Assembly (NCBI RefSeq): GCF_019175385.1 | Contig: NC_083339.1 | Coordinates: forward strand, 28,611,637-28,675,636 | Source of the DNA: Lycium barbarum | Lineage: Eukaryota > Streptophyta > Magnoliopsida > Solanales > Solanaceae | DNA length: 64,000 nucleotides | Reading direction: 5' to 3' | Part shown: piece after piece, positions 10,994-23,775 of the stretch | Layout of the letters: each line of letters opens with the position of its first letter | How positions within the stretch are numbered: position 1 is the stretch's first letter | Program-made: the position numbers and the translations under genes | Notes under the pieces: model-generated | Database searches by the model: none | What the model saw: only the letters and a program-made list of their open reading frames with translations | What the model was told of the DNA's origin: nothing

Positions 10994-11491
10994 GGACCAA
11001 GAGGTCCTATTAAAATGAGAAGCCATTTCCTTATCTATACCAGTCTTTCACAGCATGCCCATTGAGTCACAATGATGAAGATCCAGAAGAGGGTTTAAGG
11101 ATGTTGTTTTAGGAAGAGGAATGCACAACCATCATTAAAGAATGTTTTGAAGCACTAGAGATTCGTCATGCTGAGCCAGGGGCAATGTCAAGTGGATGAA
11201 ATTCCACCCTGTTGTTCACCTTGCGGTAGAAAGAATGCTCATTTTCAGAAAAATGGCGAAAGTCAGCTTTGAGGCCCAGCTTATTGTCGTTTCATGCTTT
11301 TACATTTCCTTATTACATGTTGGTTAATAATGGAAATGGCTCGATGTTCCATCCCGAGTCAGGACCATAGTTTGTATCACTCTTTTAAAATTTCAATGAA
11401 AACGCCTCAAAGTTTGCAATAAGACAATATTGTTTTACCTTACCATTATATATATATATATATATATACACATAATTAAGATTGCTTTTAT
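10994..11491 (+). other. degenerate linker between protease and RT, no domain recognised
   Basis: Broken coding-like sequence without a recognisable domain, including an (AT)n tract at about 11448-11468. It lies where the Tat polyprotein has its protease-RT linker. Confidence 0.5.
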
Positions 11492-13048
11492 ATGATTGAT
11501 AATTGTGTTACTTTGCTTTACTGTAATAACGCAGAAGCCACAAATAATGTCATGACATGTTACGAAACAATTAAGTACGATGACGAACAAAACGAAGATC
11601 AAGAAAAAAAGATAGCTGAACCAAAAGGGTTGATAGACGTCAAAGAGGAGTATGAAAATAGACCAACAACAAACCTAGAGGAAACGGAGGCAATTAATCT
11701 AGGAAATGAGAAAATGGTCCGAGAAACAAGGATAAGTGTACATTTGACAGAACCTGAGAAAGAAAGGTATTGAAGTCTGTTGAAAGAGTATGAAGATGTT
11801 TTTGCTGGGTTATACGCCGATACGCCGATACCCCGGGTTTGAGTACAAACATTATCGCTCATAGGTTGCCAATTCTAGAGGGATTTGCCCCAGCAAAGCA
11901 GAAAACCAGGCAGCCTAAGCCCGATGTCAGCATCAGAATCAAAGAAGAAGTCAAGAAACAGATTCAGTTGGGAGTTGTGGAACTGACACCCTACCCGACA
12001 TGGTTAGCAAACATAGTCTCGGTATGAAAGAAGGATGGAAAATAAGGATCTGTGTGGACTATTGTGATCCTAACTGTGCTAGTCCAAAGGATAATTTCCC
12101 ACTCCCTAACATTCACATACTTATTGACACCTGCACCAAATATGAGGTGCAGCCTTTTGTGGATTGTTACGCGGGCTACCATCAGATACTAATGAATTAG
12201 GAAGATGCTCAGAAAATTGCTTTCATCACACCATGAGGAGTATATCACTACTAGGTAATGCCTTTTTGGCTCAAGAATGCCGGTGCTACTTACATGAGGG
12301 TGATGACCACCATTTTTTAGGATACGATGCATAGAGAAATCGAGGTGTATGTGGACGACATCCTCATCAAGTCCCGAGTGGGTGATGATCATCTTGATCA
12401 TTTGAGAAAATTCTTCGATAGACTCCGTAAATACGATTTGAAGTGCTTGCCAGGAAGTTTCGAGGGTTCATAGTCAGCCGTCGCAGTATGGAGTTGGATC
12501 CCACAAAGATCAAAGCAATTCAAAAACTCCCACCACCAACAACAAAAAAAGAGGTCATGAGTTTCCTAGGAAGATTGAATTACATTGGACAATTCATTGC
12601 CCAATCCACAATAATTGTAGAACCAATTCTCAAACTCCTTAAGAAAGATGCTCCAACTAAATGGACAGATGATTGTTAGAAAGCTTTTGATACAATCAAA
12701 AGATACTTGTCCTAACTACCCGTTTTGGTCGCACCAAGGCTAGGAAGCCCTTTACTGCTATATATGTCAGTATCAGAAAATGCTTTTGGGTGCATGTCAG
12801 CGCAAAATGATGAAACAGGCAAGAACGAGAGAGCCATCTATTATATCAGTAAGAAGTTCATACCCTATGAATCCAACTATTCCTTGATAGAAAAGACATG
12901 TTGCGCTCTAACCTGGGTGTCTCAGAAGTTAAGACATTATATGGCCGCATACACGACTCATTTGGTCTCTGAATGGACCCCTAAGGTACATTTTTTGCTA
13001 ACCTATGCCAATAGGGAAGATAGCCAAATTGAAAATGCTATTAAGTGA
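11492..13048 (+). pseudogene. reverse transcriptase and gypsy-type RNase H remnant of the Tat element
   Basis: RT copies element RNA to cDNA and RNase H removes the RNA. The RT part begins around 11755 after an acidic linker. Visible motifs are RIKEEVKKQIQLGVVEL (about 11933-11982), a KKDGK block near 12030, the catalytic box VYVDDILIKSRVG (about 12347-12385, both Asp present) and MSFLGRLNYIGQFIA (about 12557-12600). The first RNase H gives RAIYYISKKFIPYESNYSL and CCALTWVSQKLRHYM (about 12830-12950). Several frameshifts and stops (e.g. 11771, 12027, 12198, 12677) break it. Confidence 0.83.
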
Positions 13049-13121
13049 GTTCGATATCCAATACATCGCATAGAAAGCAATTAAGGGACAAGCATTAGTA
13101 GATTTAATGGCATAAAGCCTG

Positions 13122-13526
13122 GTGGATGACAATCCCGTACCTTTGTGGACTTACTTCCTGGATCAAAAAGTGATAACAAATGAGGGTGAAAAAAATGAAG
13201 GTGAATTAGGCTGGAAAGTATACTTTGATGGAGAGTTCAACTTTAAAAGATCGGGAATTAGAGCCGTTTTGATTTCGGACTCAGGCCGATATTATCCAGT
13301 AGCCACAAAGTTGAACTTCAATTGCACCAACAAAATGACTGAATACGAAGCTTGCATCATAGGTCTTCGTTTAGCCCTTGACATGGATATGCGGAATCTT
13401 CAGGTAATTGGCGACTCAGATTTGTTGATTCATCAGGTTCAAGGAGAATGGGCCACTAAAAATGAGAAGATCATACCATATGTCAGACTTGTACAAAGGC
13501 TAGCGGATCCATTTCAAGAAGTCTAG
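13122..13526 (+). pseudogene. second, archaeal-type RNase H (aRNH) of the Tat element
   Basis: Tat-clade elements carry a second RNase H between the gypsy RNase H and integrase, acquired independently of the first. The 134-codon open stretch has WKVYFDGEFNFKRSGIRAVL (first catalytic Asp), then MTEYEACIIGLRLALDM (Glu) and LQVIGDSDLLIHQVQGEW (Asp). This is the expected D-E-D order and spacing. The downstream part of the domain continues in another frame after the stop at 13524. The domain itself looks almost intact, but the polyprotein around it is broken. Confidence 0.85.
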
Positions 13527-14939
13527 TTCAAACATATACCAAGAACCCAAAATGAGTTTGCTAATGCATTGGTAATAATAGCATCCATGATTCAACATCT
13601 TGACAGTAAGTACATTGATCCTGTCAAAGTCGAAATCGGAGATCAACCAGCTCACTGTGGTTTTGTAGAAGAAGAGATTGATGGAAAACCTTCGTACGTC
13701 GACATTAAAATGTATCTGAAGAAAGGAGAATACCCTAAAGGAATCACCATCAATCAGAAGAAGACTATCTGGAAGTTGGCAAATGATTTCTTCCTCAATA
13801 AGAATGTTCTGTATAAAAGAACCCTAGATTTGGGTTTGCTCAGATGTGTTGACTCTGTCGAAGCCACAAGGTTGATTGAAGAAGTATATGCTGGAATCTG
13901 CGGGCCTCACATGAACGGGTTTGTGTAGAAAAAAATGATTTTAAGGACAGGTTATTACTGGATGACTATGGAGAACGATTGTAGCAAATTCGTCTAGAAA
14001 TGCCACAAGTGTCAAATTCATGGAGACTTGATAAAGGTCCCTCCAACATAGCTGAATGCTCAGACATCACCTTGGCCATTCGCCGCTTGGGGAATGGATG
14101 TCGTAGGACCAATTGAGCCAGCTGCGTCAAACTAGCACCATTTTATTTTGGTCGCCATAGACTACTTCACCAAGTGGGTGGAAGCAGCATCTTATGCGTC
14201 AGTAACAAAGAAAGTAGTAGCAAACTTTGTGCGCAACAACATCATATGCTGATTTGGCATCCTAGAATCGATCATAATAGATAATAGGGCTAATTTGAAC
14301 AGCCACCTGATGAAAGAAATATGTGCTCAATTCCGAATTACTCACCAAAATTCGACCACATACCGGCCACAAATGAATGGAGCTGTGGAAGCCGCCAACA
14401 AAAACATCAAGAAGATCCTCATAAAGATAATTGATAATTACAAAAACTAGCATGAACAATTGCCATATGCATTACTGGGATACCGCACAACTATCAGAAC
14501 TTCAACTGGAGCCACTCCATACCTGTTGGTCTACGGCACTGAGGCGGTGATACCAGCCAAAGAAGAAATCCCTTCCCTTCTAATCAAAGAAGTAGCAGAA
14601 TTGGACGACACTGAATGGATCCGTGAAAGGCATGAGCAACTAGCTTTGATAGATAAAAAGAGGATGATCGTTGTTTGCCATGGTCAGTTGAACTAACAAA
14701 GAATGGTGCGAGCCTTCAACAAATATGTGAGGACTAGACTTTTCCAATTAGGGCAATTGGTGCTCAAGCGGATATTCCCAAATCAAGAAGAATACAAAGG
14801 GAAGTTCGCGCCAAACTGGCAAGGGCCTAATATGATGCAGAAAGTGTTATCAGGAAGAGCAGTCGTCCTTGCTGAAATGGATGGCCAAGAGTGGCCAAGA
14901 TCAATAAACATAGACGCCATCAAGAGATACTATGTTTGA
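13527..14939 (+). pseudogene. integrase remnant of the Tat element
   Basis: Order of motifs: NVLYKRTLDLGLLRCVD (about 13800-13850); a zinc-binding HHCC-like part (CGPHMNG near 13900, then CHKCQIHG near 14000); the core with GMDVVGPIEP, VAIDYFTKWVEAA, IIIDNRANLNSH and NGAVEAANKNIKKIL (about 14090-14410), where the three D, D, E positions can still be seen. Next come LPYALLGYRTTIRTSTGATP (about 14460-14519), GKFAPNWQGPNMMQKVL and the end IKRYYV at 14939. Stops occur at 13926, 13993, 14050, 14131, 14248, 14448 and 14694. No chromodomain follows, consistent with Tat rather than chromovirus. Confidence 0.85.
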
Positions 14940-15183
14940 AAAGAAGACGACTACAGAGATTCTTAGTTTTTTGTAGTTTTATGTAGCTTTTTATAGTTTT
15001 ATGTTGCTTTTTGTTGCATTTCCTTTACTTGTAATTTTACATTTTTAGGAAAAAAAATCCAAAATTATGTACGAACTATGCGAGGAGCTGATTCCCTATA
15101 TTTATAAGGGGACACGTAGGTTACAAGCTCAGTCGCTTTAACCCAAAAATCCAAAATTATGTATTTCGAACTACGTTATGATC

Positions 15184-15305
15184 TGATTCCCATTTGGGAT
15201 ACGTAGGCGCTCTTTTGAGTTTGTTCTCACCAATAAATCTCGATGTATTTATCCCGAAATACGTTATGACCTAATTCCCATTTGGGATACGTAGGCGCTC
15301 TCCCG
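15184..15305 (+). repeat. direct repeats around gggatacgtaggcgctc
   Basis: Two nearly identical blocks of about 100 bp (near 15160-15215 and 15250-15305) carry cgttatga, a variable base, and cccatttgggatacgtaggc. A more diverged third copy lies at about 15065-15125, and a related block is in the leader at about 7490-7520. Confidence 0.8.
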
Positions 15306-15399
15306 AGCTCGGTCGTTCCAAACAAAATTCCCAATAAACCCTAAGAAACCTCAGAGATGTTTTGGCAAAAGAAATACACAAACAACCCCATATGGAAAC

Positions 15400-15675
15400 T
15401 AGGGCAGAATTTTTTAGAGGACCTCAAAAGTTCTTTTGATATACCAGTTCAAAGATATAAATTGAGTAGAACTTCTACACTGGGACAGAATTTTTGAGAA
15501 GGACTTCAAAAATTCCTTCGACACGATAAAATCCAGAATCAACAAGTATACTCTTAAACTTGGGCAGAATTTTTGAGAGGATCTCAAAAATTCCTTCTAC
15601 AGGGTGAAATTCAAGTTGGTACAAAAATGTATATAAGCTGGGACAAAATTTTCGAAAGGGATTCAAAAATTTTAA
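15400..15675 (+). repeat. about 79-bp tandem repeat, 4 diverged copies
   Basis: The motif gggcagaatttttgag, or a variant of it, begins near 15402, 15481, 15562 and 15640. Each is followed by a caaaaattccttc-like block. Copies are diverged but evenly spaced. Confidence 0.8.
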
Positions 15676-18089
15676 TAAAAGTCATGCTCAAGACAAAAAG
15701 AGTGATATAAGACCTCGTTTGGGTAACCAATGTCATGACATTAAAAGGCTGTGTGTGGAATATATCCTTTTCAAAATTACTATTACTATGAAATTTAACA
15801 CTTACAGAAAATATGCGTCTTCCAAAATATAAGCTTGCTATTTTCCAAACCCATCATCCAAAGATTTCTTGTTTGTAAAAATATTTTTCAAAAAATTGAG
15901 CATTCTGTCCTGCCAAAATGTGAATTGTAGAAGTCCATCTGTAGGAAGAGCGGTCAACCACATAGGAAACTTACGAATTTTTCTGTAGATGCAGGAACGA
16001 ACAAACAAAGATTTTTACACTAACTTGTTTGATTAGATGTCTAAATAGGGATAACAATGACAAAACAAAGCAAAAGGAAACCTTGAGACGAAATGATAAG
16101 GAAGAGTGGCCGACAAGGGTAATGAAATCCTCCTTAATTAAAGTTGTTCTACGCTGACAAGTTTGTTCGTTTTGCAGAGCACGAAATTTTTAGAAAAAAT
16201 AATTTTAAGACTACTGAAAGATATAATAACGGCTTACCGAAGCCTGGTCTCTATTAAATAGTATTGCATCAAGGTATTGAGACCCCGACCTAGATGTCGC
16301 ATGGCTTGCCTTGATACATTGACTGATTAGGCATCTTAAATTTGATAAGCACAGTTCTCACCTGAATCTAGTGACATAATTGTGACATCAAATTTAAGAT
16401 CGTCGACACAGACTATCAACAAAGATGGATTAATCCTGGCCCGAAAGATACTTACAGCTTTCGTCTTAACAATCTATGCTTTGGAGACAAAGAGTTGATA
16501 TAGGCATTGTAGTGTCGTATTCATTATGAAAGAGTTTAGTCCTTTTGGAAAATGTGTACCCTTTCAGCGGGCAGGTATTCTTCCCTGGAGTCAAAAAAGG
16601 AGTGTATCAGTCTTACCACCGAGGTAAGCTTCATTCCTCAAAATGACGATTTGGGCAATACGACTACATGCCGAAAGGATATAGTCGCCGTCCATATATA
16701 GCTAAAATATGTAGCATAATTCGGAGGTTGATGTCCATAATCGTTGATATATGAATATGATTCCTACATCAAGATTTGCGGTCGCAATTGCAGTTTATCT
16801 CAAGTCAATGTAATTTTGGTTCAGGGATAGCGGTTGTCATGAGAAAAGGCCCCACACTTGAGTATGCAGTCGTTAACTTGAATATTCTGACTAAATGTTG
16901 TAATTCTGGATACAAAGTTTAGTGGTCATCATGAAAGGAATATGATATTGTACTCTGTTGTATAGTCTTCATTTGGGTATTTTTTACTATAGGTGTTGTA
17001 GTCCCAAAACTGGTGTAACGCAGACTTCGTATGAGGATAACGATGCAGTCGACACCAGATTTGCGACAGTCACCGCAGTATGCGAAAATGATGTGATCCC
17101 AAATTTTCAGGGGTAGCGGATGTCGTAAGAAACGAAAATGGCCTCGCTCTTGGAAACATGTTCTTCATTAATAGCATCCTGCTTACGAAAACAAAAATCG
17201 GACTAGGGTGTGAAGGTTTCGCAAGAATGCGGTATAGCCCGACCCAAATCCCAATGGAAGTGATCATTGAAAAATGAAAACATCTAGAAATGACGAGAAA
17301 AGAACCGAACAAGGTGTCGCGATTATTATCCAAAGTAGTAAAAATCATTTCAAAATATACATACATACACAAAAGCACACACTTACAGGAAAAGAAGAAA
17401 AGAAGACAGATGAGTATTCGCAAGGAGCCGAACAAATGGCGAAATCAACAAATTAATCCTTTAAAACAAATGGAAACATTTCCACACAGGTATGACATTT
17501 ACAATTAAAAAAATCAAATGAACTGACACGCAGGGCTTAGCATTTGGAGGCGGATTAAAAGCTACCAAGAGGGAAGCAGAAGCCAGACTCAAACATGCGG
17601 AGCTAACGTGGAATTTTTCTTGGGCAACTGGTCAAAACTGTGAACGAAATTCAAGCTTTCTACACCAGGATCGAAGCATCACTTCCTGCAACTGAACTCA
17701 TAAATCCTTCAAAAACCCGTTTTCGATCGAATTTTTCACCGAAAATAGTCAAAGGGATTCTCACATAAAGGGATATTCCTTTTCGGGCTATCGAGTCGAG
17801 ATACAATTGGCCTGATTTCTAAAGTCAGGGATATGTAGGATGCTCAAAATTCAAGGGTCGGCCATATTCCTATGATTATCTCGGGACATCCCGAGATAAT
17901 TTAAAATTTTCTTGATTTTTCAGTCGTCCTAGAGTCAGAACTACAAACAGCCTAAATTCTCACATAACCCGAGATATGTAGGAAGCCCAAAGATCGGGAT
18001 CCGGCCATATTTTTGAAATTTTTCTCAAAGAGAAAGTCGTAATTTCGATTATTCGGTAAAAATTAGGTTTGTCAAAATTCGTAGCTCAA

Positions 18090-18126
18090 GGATGGCCTTG
18101 CCATCCTGGAACTCCGAAGGGGCAGT
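18090..18126 (+). promoter_or_regulatory. hairpin and polypurine tract before the 3' LTR of the Tat element
   Basis: GGATGGC and GCCATCC (18090-18106) form a perfect 7-bp stem with a 3-nt loop. The purine-rich gaaggggcag (18116-18125) follows just before the LTR at 18127. Confidence 0.65.
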
Positions 18127-19438
18127 TGTTGACACCTAATTTTCACCTCATAAGATGCGTATTTTAGTTTTCAAGTTTCCCGAGTCAAAGACGGAGTAAG
18201 GGTACACCCTTTAAAGATTAAAATTTCAAAATCCTGAGAAAATGGCAAAAAACGGTTAAATATTATTTCTTGAAAAAGAAAAAAAACTGACAACTATTAG
18301 ATATACAAGTTATTTAATTTCATCCCGCTCCATCTAATTCAGAAAAATTGTTAATTAAAACGACGTATAAATTACCGCTCATTTTTTACCGCATTTTTTA
18401 GTATTGTAAATATTGCTCAGAACTATGTCAATATAGGGCTCGTTTTGAAGCTTACATTTTAACTTTACAAGGTATTATTGTTATTTAGGCCGAATAATTA
18501 TTATATTTAGTATATATATATATATATATATATAATATATGCTTCATATTACAAATTGGATAGGGAGGGGGTCTTTTTATATTTCAAATAAAAAGGGGCT
18601 TATATATAATATTTCTTTTGACAAAAAGGGGGGGGGGGGGGAGTTTAATGAAATAAAATTTACCCTCCCGCCCCCATATTTTCATTTACACCCGTCTCTC
18701 TCTCTTTCTCTTCATATCAATGGCAATTTTTGGGCAAGGGTTTTGCCACTGCGATACGGTGGTTTCACGGTTGTTTTGACTGAAATTGAAAGGGCTTTTA
18801 TGCCTTTTCAGCTGTTCATGTCGATCCGAGGTTCAATTTTACTTAGTTTTCATAAATTTGCACCAGTTGGTTCTATTTGATAGATGTTGCTCGGGGTACC
18901 CATACGTGTGGTTACCATGGGCGGGACCTTGAGCCCCTTGCTAACTTGTATACCACACGCTGCCACATGGATACCCTATGGTAATTTCCATATGGCACCA
19001 TTGGGGATGGGGTACGATTTTGGGGATTTTTTCCATTTGGTTTTTGATTCAATTGTACTGTTGGGTTATATGATTTGTGTGATTCACGCTGGTAGTTGTA
19101 ACATTCTCGTATAATTTGATTTTGTGGATTTTATTCTAAATTTTAGGGTACAATTGGTTAAGATTTCGTTTGTCCTTCCTCTCTAAATTTATTTTAAAAT
19201 TGGGGATAGGGTACGAATTTGGGGGATTTGGGGGGGGGGGGGGGGGGGGATAATGGCCAGGTGCCCTTCTATTTTTGCCCTAGGGTTCCAATATGTTTGT
19301 GCTATAAATAGCAGGTCTTGTTGACAAAGAAAGGGTCCATATTTTACTCCCTAAAAAGAAAACCTATGTTTCATCTAGACTATCTATACAATTGATAAGT
19401 ATATATATAAAAAAATACAATAGATAGAGAAAAATATA
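18127..19438 (+). repeat. 3' LTR of the Tat element, segment 1 (U3)
   Basis: Starts TGTTGACACCTAATTTTC after the polypurine tract. It contains (TA)n at about 18511-18540, G-runs at 18628-18641 and 19230-19249, a CT-rich stretch and a TATA box. It is cut at 19438 by the inserted element, whose 5-bp target duplication (atata, 19434-19438) ends here. Reading frames at 18539-19114 are not supported as genes. Confidence 0.82.
19302..19310 (+). promoter_or_regulatory. TATA box of the Tat LTR promoter
   Basis: CTATAAATA lies about 1.18 kb into the LTR in the context tgtgctataaatagcagg. This is the expected place for an LTR promoter. The nested insertion at 19439 falls about 130 bp downstream and would truncate transcripts from it. 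Confidence 0.7.
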
Positions 19439-22400
19439 TGTTACGACCCATTCCGTCGTTACGGTGACTTCAAAAATATTCGTGACAACGCCTCCCGAAG
19501 ACATGCTTGAGCCTTCCCTTGCAACTTGGGGACCATCAACTTGATCGGAAAATCATATGAGTTGCACGTAAAGAATTAGATCGGGGCCCGCGAGCCCAGC
19601 TCTTACCGCTTCAGTGTCTTTCATGTTGCCCCAGCGGTGCGGCAGTAGCGGCTGGGCAGAGAATCCCATTCGACTGCCCCAACGTCACCTTTGACGCCGA
19701 AGCAACGATGAGACCAACCTAGTAGTCACGAGCAGTGAATCCACCTATTAAAGTGACATTTCGGGAATTGGCTTCATTTCTCAAAACCTTAGAGGGTCCA
19801 GCCGTCTTTAGAGTCATTTTGGAGCAAAAAATGATACTTCCTTGGGAAAGATTATCCCCCTAACCTCTTCCATCCATTCTCCCAACATTGATTCTCATTA
19901 AGGATCTTTGTCTAGAACCACAAATGGGTAGCTCAAATCTCTTAAATTCGAAAATAATAAACCCTTGTCCTTCTTGATGTAAAATCCCTTGGAATATTTT
20001 CCTATACTCATCATCCTAACATGATTCCTAACATAATCCTTCACCTATTCCATTAAAAGACATATGGGTCTCTATTTTAGATCTTGGAAATGGGTTTCTT
20101 GAAATAAGCCTAAATTGACAATTTGACCAAACCAGTAATTTGAGTAGGGTCATAGATGTCCTAAATGAAGGTTAATTGATCAACTAGTGTTGTGATAGTG
20201 AATTTTTAGGTAGGATAAAAATTCTATATCTACCTTAGCAATTTCGAAGTCCTTGGAAAGGACCCTAATGGTGCATTCTACTCTTGGGTCTCTTGGTTGT
20301 CTCCAAGATTTTCATATGGTTAACGCGGTCGTAATTAATTGAGGCACCATTGGATATTCGTGGCACCCGCTCGGCCCTGAGGTAGGTTACGGCTTCCTTT
20401 CAGTAGACTCCGGTTAGTTTTTTGTATTGTTGTGGAGAACAAATGGAGAATGCATGTAAAGTAATTTGGAGATATGGGATGGAATCTTAGGATGGCATTG
20501 TTATGTGTGACATTTTTGTTCGGGCTTGTGGCCTGTAGACTCCTTAGGTATTGATGTGACGTTGTTGATTTTCGATGGATTTATGTGACTTGGGGGTAGC
20601 GGACGGAATCTAGTTATGCCTATCAATAAGATTATTGTAGCAAATCTAAGCGCTAGCTGGAAATATAAAATGAATCACGATAGTGAATGATACCCTAGTT
20701 AATGGCAACAAGTGACTCGAATGTAGGGTGAGATTTTTATCCTAAGTAAATAGGCTTATTAAGAAAATGGTAATACTGTATGTTAAATAATTGACCTGAT
20801 GCGTGTTAGGACTAGCCGACCGTTATATGTGTCGATTGTTTAATTGTGTTGGCTTGATGGCACATGTATTTGATAGATAGCGAATGTCGCGTGTTGTCCT
20901 GATTTGGATAGGATTGACATACCAGTTGTTGGTATGTGTACTATGACATATTATTGGTGTACCCACTGTTGGTACTTCAGTTATTTATATATATATTAGC
21001 GTACCCATTGTTGGTACTTGAGTTATTGATATATATTGACATACCCACTATTGGTATTGTGATGTGATATATTGTTGGCATACCCTGTTGAGGTACTTGT
21101 GATATTGAGCTTACTATTAATGATTGACATATGCATTGCACGCATTCTCTCATATTATCATGCATGGTGATGATCCGGTATCGTTGATTGAGCGAAACTG
21201 ATATTTGATAAACTCTTTTACTTGAGTGATTGTGAAAATGATCGATGACCGAAGATCCATTTCGAAATCGTTGTTTATATGAAACTGATACTTGACAAAC
21301 TCTTTTACTTGAGTGATTGTGAGGAGGCCGATGTCCGAGGTTCAATTTTTAAGAATCGTTGATTTACAAAACTGATATTTGACAATTCTTTTGAGTGATT
21401 ATGAGGAGGCCGATGTTCGATAGTTATTTTCGGGCATCATTGTTGCATGGTCGATTCCAATGTTATCTCGGAATCTATTATAGTGCATGGGCTCCGCGGG
21501 TCCCCCAGAGTGGTTCCGGTGAGACTCCCCTAGTGAGCAATTAGTCGGGGTCCTATCTGTCCGTTTGGCAAAGATCCGAGACGGGTGGCACTCAGACTTC
21601 TCGAGTCACACTGGGTTGTGCTGCCGAGATGTCGATATTTCCGTTGTTGGTATGATGCTACGTGTAGCTGATAGATAGCGAATGCCACTTGTTGTCCTGA
21701 TTCGGATAGGATTGACATACCCGTTGTTGGTATGTGTACTATGATACATTATTGGCGTGCCCACTATTGGTACTTGAGTTATTGATATATATATTGGCGT
21801 ACCCACTATTGGTGCTTGAGTTATTAATATATGTTGGCATACCCACTGTTGGTATTGTGATGTAATATATATTGTTGGCGTACCCTGCTGAGGTACTTGT
21901 GATTTGAGCTTACTGTTAACGATTAACATATGCATTGCACCCATTCTCTCATATTATCATGCAAGGCCGATATTCGATGATGATCTGATATCGTTAATTG
22001 AGTGAAACTGATATTGGATAGACTCTTTTACTTGATTGATTGTGAAAAAGACCCATGTCCGAAGATCCATTCCGAAATCGTTGTTTATATGAAACTGATA
22101 CTTGATAAACTCTTTTACTTGAGTGATTCTGAGGAGGCCGATGTCCGAGGTTCAATTCCGGAATTGTTTATTTATGAAACTGATATTTGACAACTCTTTT
22201 GACTGATTGTGAGGAGGCCCATGTTCGATGGTTATATTTGGGCATTGTTATTGCATGGCCGATTCGGATGTTATCCCAGAATCGATTGTAGTGCATGGGC
22301 TCCGCTGGTCCCCCAGAGTGGTGCCGGTGGGACTCCCCCTGTGAGCAATTATTCGGGGTCCCGTCTGTCTATTTGATATAGATCCGGGACGGGTGGCACT

Positions 22401-23415
22401 CAGACTTTACGAGTCACACTGGGCTGTGCTGCCGAGATGTCGATATTTCTGTTTGGAGTACATGTGTACATCTCATTTGCATAGCATGGCATGGCATCAC
22501 ATTCATACCATTATTGCATTGCATTGCATTATGACTTAATGGAGATGTCGTGATGACTATATTGTAACGATTATGTTGCTGATTCTATTGTGTTAATTGT
22601 TCCAGTATTAGATATACTTAGACTTATCATATGGGTTTTAGATGCAATACGTAGGTAATGATAAACAATTGGACTCGAATCTTGTGACTTATATTACCCA
22701 TTTGTGCCTGTTAAACAAACCTAAAACTAGTGATGTATCATGTTAAGTGAGGTTGGACATGAAGGTGTCGTAACAATGAGTTCATTCCTAAAACACGGAT
22801 GAGAGACCTGAGAATGGTAAAGATGTTGTGAATCTGTATATATGTTTAGCTGACTTATAATTTGTGATAGATTAGTTGTGACCTAAGTTAGATTGAAGTC
22901 GTGATCTATTGTTTGGGGATATGTGACTTTATTTAGTGATTATCATCATTATTCGTGAATTCTCTACCAATATGTGCTACTAACCATCGTCGGCCTATGA
23001 TACCTACTCAGTACGTGTGGTTGTACTAATACTGCACTTGCTACACCCTTTTCGGGTGTAGATTATTTCAGGTGATTGATCGAAGTGTATGCGGTGCTTG
23101 TCTGGAAGGCCTCCTCCCATTTCATTTCGGGATTGGAGGTTGAGCCTTAGTATATGATTGCACTCTGAAATTTACTTAGTTGCTTTTGTATTAGTCTAGA
23201 CCAGTTCATGGGAAATTGTATCGAGTCTGTAAAAATGTATTGTCAAATTATATAACATTCAAGTTTGTATTTACAAATGAAATTCTGTTGTTTTTCTTAA
23301 TTTCCAAATGCTTCTGAAAGGAAAGTTATGTGATTGAAGCGTTGTATAAACGAGAGGGTTCGCCTACCAAGGTGGGAAGGTAGGTGCCCGTACGAGCCCA
23401 AAATGGTTCGTGACA
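19439..23415 (+). repeat. left LTR of the LARD-like element (3977 bp, contains a tandem duplication)
   Basis: Homologous throughout to 26909-30049 but longer, because a block of about 798 bp is present twice (about 20855-21650 and 21651-22445). It also has shorter internal repeats: about 45-bp units with a cccactgttggtactt core near 20940-21100, and about 86-bp units with gaaactgata near 22004, 22091 and 22176. No gene is supported. Confidence 0.9.
20855..22445 (+). repeat. 798-bp tandem duplication within the left LTR
   Basis: The string ggattgacatac occurs at 20911 and 21709, 798 bp apart, and the sequences that follow match to about 22445. The other LTR has only one copy (about 28281-29080). 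The junction near 21640-21655 falls in a gttgttggtatg motif that recurs in the unit, which suggests unequal exchange or template switching at a short repeat. Confidence 0.85.
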
Positions 23416-23418
23416 AGT

Positions 23419-23431
23419 TGGTATCAGATCC
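23419..23431 (+). promoter_or_regulatory. primer binding site of the LARD-like element
   Basis: TGGTATCAGATCC lies 3 bp after the left LTR. It matches the initiator-Met tRNA complement TGGTATCAGAGCC with one mismatch. It fixes the element's orientation as plus. Confidence 0.8.
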
Positions 23432-23775
23432 TAGGTTACCGGTGTACTAGGTACAAGAGCAATGTCTAGTAGAGTCTCGTGGAATGGTATGTAGACGTCC
23501 GTGCTCGTCCACGAGAGGCTATAGGGCATCTAGGAAAATTCTCGTTCTTTCTTTCAATTCATGCTACTTCGGTAAAATTGGTATCTCGGTTATCCCAATT
23601 GGTATCAAGATGATTCCAATTGGTGTCTACACGCGACAAGCAAGTTGTTCTTGAAATCAGGTCTGATATGTGTTGAGCATAGTCAAGTTAAGCTTTTGGT
23701 TGCGAAATGATCCAAGTTGGTGCAATATTGCTGCCAGGTATTATGCCCCAGCGGTCAGTATACCACTGTAGCATT

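Larger units (their letters stand above)
14940..18126 (+). other. 3' untranslated region of the Tat element, repeat-rich, no gene
   Basis: About 3.2 kb between the integrase stop and the 3' LTR. It contains short direct repeats, a 79-bp tandem array and a hairpin next to the polypurine tract. The short reading frames here (e.g. 17070-17508, both strands) match nothing I recognise. Long 3' UTRs are normal for Ogre/Tat elements. Confidence 0.75.

Noticed and set aside
11492..14939. Endogenous pararetrovirus origin of the RT region
   Set aside because: Integrase motifs, primer site, LTRs and a second RNase H place it in Tat-clade gypsy elements; no movement or coat protein features are seen.
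18539..19114. Two open frames in segment 1 of the Tat 3' LTR
   Set aside because: They lie upstream of the LTR TATA box in U3, cross G-runs and show no known motif.
20977..22190. Frames on both strands in the LARD LTR (also 28257-28826)
   Set aside because: They arise from the short tandem repeats of the LTR and appear in both LTR copies with stops in different places.
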